From NCBI GenBank assembly GCA_000695325.1, contig AVPN01000995.1, positions 10,872 through 31,116 on the forward strand: a stretch of DNA of 20,245 nucleotides, written 5' to 3'. Numbering within the stretch: position 1 is the first letter of the stretch; every line of letters begins with the position of its first letter. Shown here one piece after another: positions 18,722 to 20,245 of this stretch. This stretch comes from Pleurobrachia bachei (lineage: Eukaryota > Ctenophora > Tentaculata > Cydippida > Pleurobrachiidae). The notes beneath the pieces are model-generated. The model worked only from the letters and a program-made list of their open reading frames with translations, was not told where the DNA came from and searched no databases. The position numbers were made by a program, and so were the translations under genes.

Positions 18722-19350
18722 ATCAAAATGAGTGCATTTGTCTAAAATGAACTGCACGTGTAATTATGCGTTTATTATAACCGCATATTGTATACTGAGA
18801 GTTCATTCATCGCCATGTCAATTATGGAAAAGAAGAACCAAACTAGGAGAGTGCACAAGGAGAGTTCCCAAAATACCGAGTTATCGTGTGTTGAGTAGAA
18901 CTGCAGTTTATATATTACACACACTGTGTGTGATAAGCCTTTAGTTCCGCACGGCACAACAAAAGATCGAACACTTTCGAGCAGTGTACGTACAACAAGG
19001 TTTCCCCGATTCAAAATGCAAGCTCATTACGATAATTGTACGGTAAGGGGCAATTTGGCGGTATAATATTATGTACATGGCATGGCATGATTGCAATTAA
19101 TCACGATAATAATGATGCTTTTGGAGAAATGTACAGGAATTATTGAATGTAGACACTCCCTCCCAAGTGATTGATCATTCAAAGCTGTATCAGAGCTAGG
19201 GATAGAGAAGAGCTGATTGCAGTAACACTGCTGTGGGAGATTTATTTTGAGAAGAAATCAGCCCGCCATAACTATGGTATGATCGATTCAATGGGCTGCT
19301 TCACTCTTGTGATTGATGCGGTGGTACCAGTGAAGGAAATGCAGAAAATG

Positions 19351-19402
<52 letters not shown>

Positions 19403-20215
19403 TGTAGATTAAAGATGCGATGAAGAAATGTGGATGGTTGAAATTGGTCGACTCAAGAGCTAGTATGAGGTAAATTAGCGCCTGTAATTTACAAACTAAC
19501 CAAAGGCCTATGCTTGCACAGATATCATACGTAAATATCATGCACATCTCTAAAGAGGAAAAACCGTAAGAAAACTCGGTAAGACCGGCTCGACAAGGCT
19601 CGACAAGTAACTAGTGCCAGGGACAACACATATTTGATTCCATAGAGACAATGAGTAGATCCCAAGGAATAAATAACTACAATATATTTTGCAACCAGGA
19701 TATTACAGTTGGTACCTCATAAAGGGAGTGGAGGGGTAATGATAGCATCTGAGCTGCTCAGTGAGCATACGATTCCGGAGACGTAAAATATGGCAAGTCA
19801 TTATGAATTCACAAAATCCTAATTAGGAACACAAATATATAAATCCTCCAGTTTGAGACATATGACAAGCCTAAAGTTTAGGTGGTGATGAAAAGAAATG
19901 TATCTGCTGTAAAATATAAAACTGACTGTCCTCATTCTTGAGACCACAGGTGAAATACCAAAACCTCATTACACAGCGTATTGTTACATTGAGCACGTTC
20001 AGGTGAAGATTACGTTACTTTCATGTTTTGTATCACAAAAAAGACCTCAAAGAGATTAAAATTTGCATGCAAAATGCAGACTATATAGCCAGTACAAATT
20101 ACATGTTTGAGCTCCATGTTTCCCCAAATTTTCACTTTTACCTCATAGCCCTTTAGCTTCGGCTGTTCAAGCTAGATCGTCCTTACAAACGGCTCTAACT
20201 CTGTCAAATTCTTAC
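18722..20215. other. Intergenic or intronic stretch without a recognised gene
   Basis: About 1.5 kb is mostly AT-rich and holds a (GA)n tract at 19352-19399. I see no convincing exon. A short piece at about 19709-19742 on the minus strand lies between a CTCAG and a GTACC donor-like site, but has no recognisable homology. Confidence 0.5.
19352..19399. repeat. (GA)n microsatellite
   Basis: An almost pure GA dinucleotide tract of nearly 50 bp interrupted by one AA. The Arg/Glu-repeat frame through it is a by-product of the repeat. Confidence 0.95.
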
Positions 20216-20245
20216 CTCATCGTATTCTTCCATCTCTGCGTAGAA
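20216..20245 (-). CDS. Partial exon at right edge, possibly another N-terminal cassette
   Basis: Thirty bases end at GATGAG before GTAAGAATT, a strong donor. Read in phase 0 they give FYAEMEEYDE, which resembles the Arg-x-x-Phe/Tyr helix that precedes a phase-0 donor in block C exon 2. One other frame is also open, so the identity is tentative. Confidence 0.4.

Noticed and set aside
19171-19407. Plus-strand open frame ending in an Arg/Glu repeat
   Set aside because: The repeat end is encoded by a GA microsatellite and the rest shows no recognisable domain or splice structure.
1-20245. CRISPR arrays, tRNA or rRNA genes, bacterial operon signals
   Set aside because: None seen. The introns, tandem duplications and MITEs fit a eukaryotic nuclear genome.

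Overview
The window is eukaryotic nuclear DNA, most likely from an early-branching animal. A sponge is my guess, but the sequence alone does not prove it. The reasons are GT-AG introns of about 50 to 870 bp, an anoctamin (TMEM16) gene with animal-type exon structure, an animal-type carotenoid oxygenase and small foldback transposons. Every gene I can support is on the minus strand, so transcription runs right to left.

Left part (1-3713): an intronless carotenoid cleavage oxygenase with a signal peptide (103-1749), followed by a partial tandem copy (2237-3220) that keeps the promoter and N-terminal 60% of the gene. The duplicated unit is 791-2247 / 2262-3713. A 20-nt inverted copy of nearby sequence is inserted at the junction. 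Divergence between copies is patchy: zero over 266 bp beside the junction, then about 8% and almost all synonymous.

Middle (3878-11174): a complete anoctamin gene that I could reconstruct as 18 exons with matching phases and a 955-codon reading frame. It has the N-terminal dimerisation-type domain, the ten-TM region and the C-terminal tail.

Right part (10849-20245): a tandem duplication of about 2.2 kb (10849-13062 and 13356-15622) carries two copies of the anoctamin first coding exon. Their 80 encoded residues are identical despite 22 nucleotide differences. Each copy has a perfect palindromic X-box (RFX site) about 140-150 bp upstream of its ATG. Further upstream lie three more gene-like blocks, called A, B and C here (15752-16507, 16684-17070, 17522-18336). 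Each has its own Met start, a low-complexity N-terminus and an anoctamin-dimerisation-like domain, and each can end at a phase-0 donor. None has transmembrane exons of its own. A fifth block begins at the right edge. The only membrane-domain exons on this strand start at 9079, also in phase 0.

The most interesting reading, an inference, is one anoctamin locus with several alternative promoters and N-terminal cassettes spliced to one constant channel/scramblase body. This would resemble UGT1A or clustered protocadherin organisation. The alternative is a cluster of stand-alone dimerisation-domain proteins beside an ordinary anoctamin.
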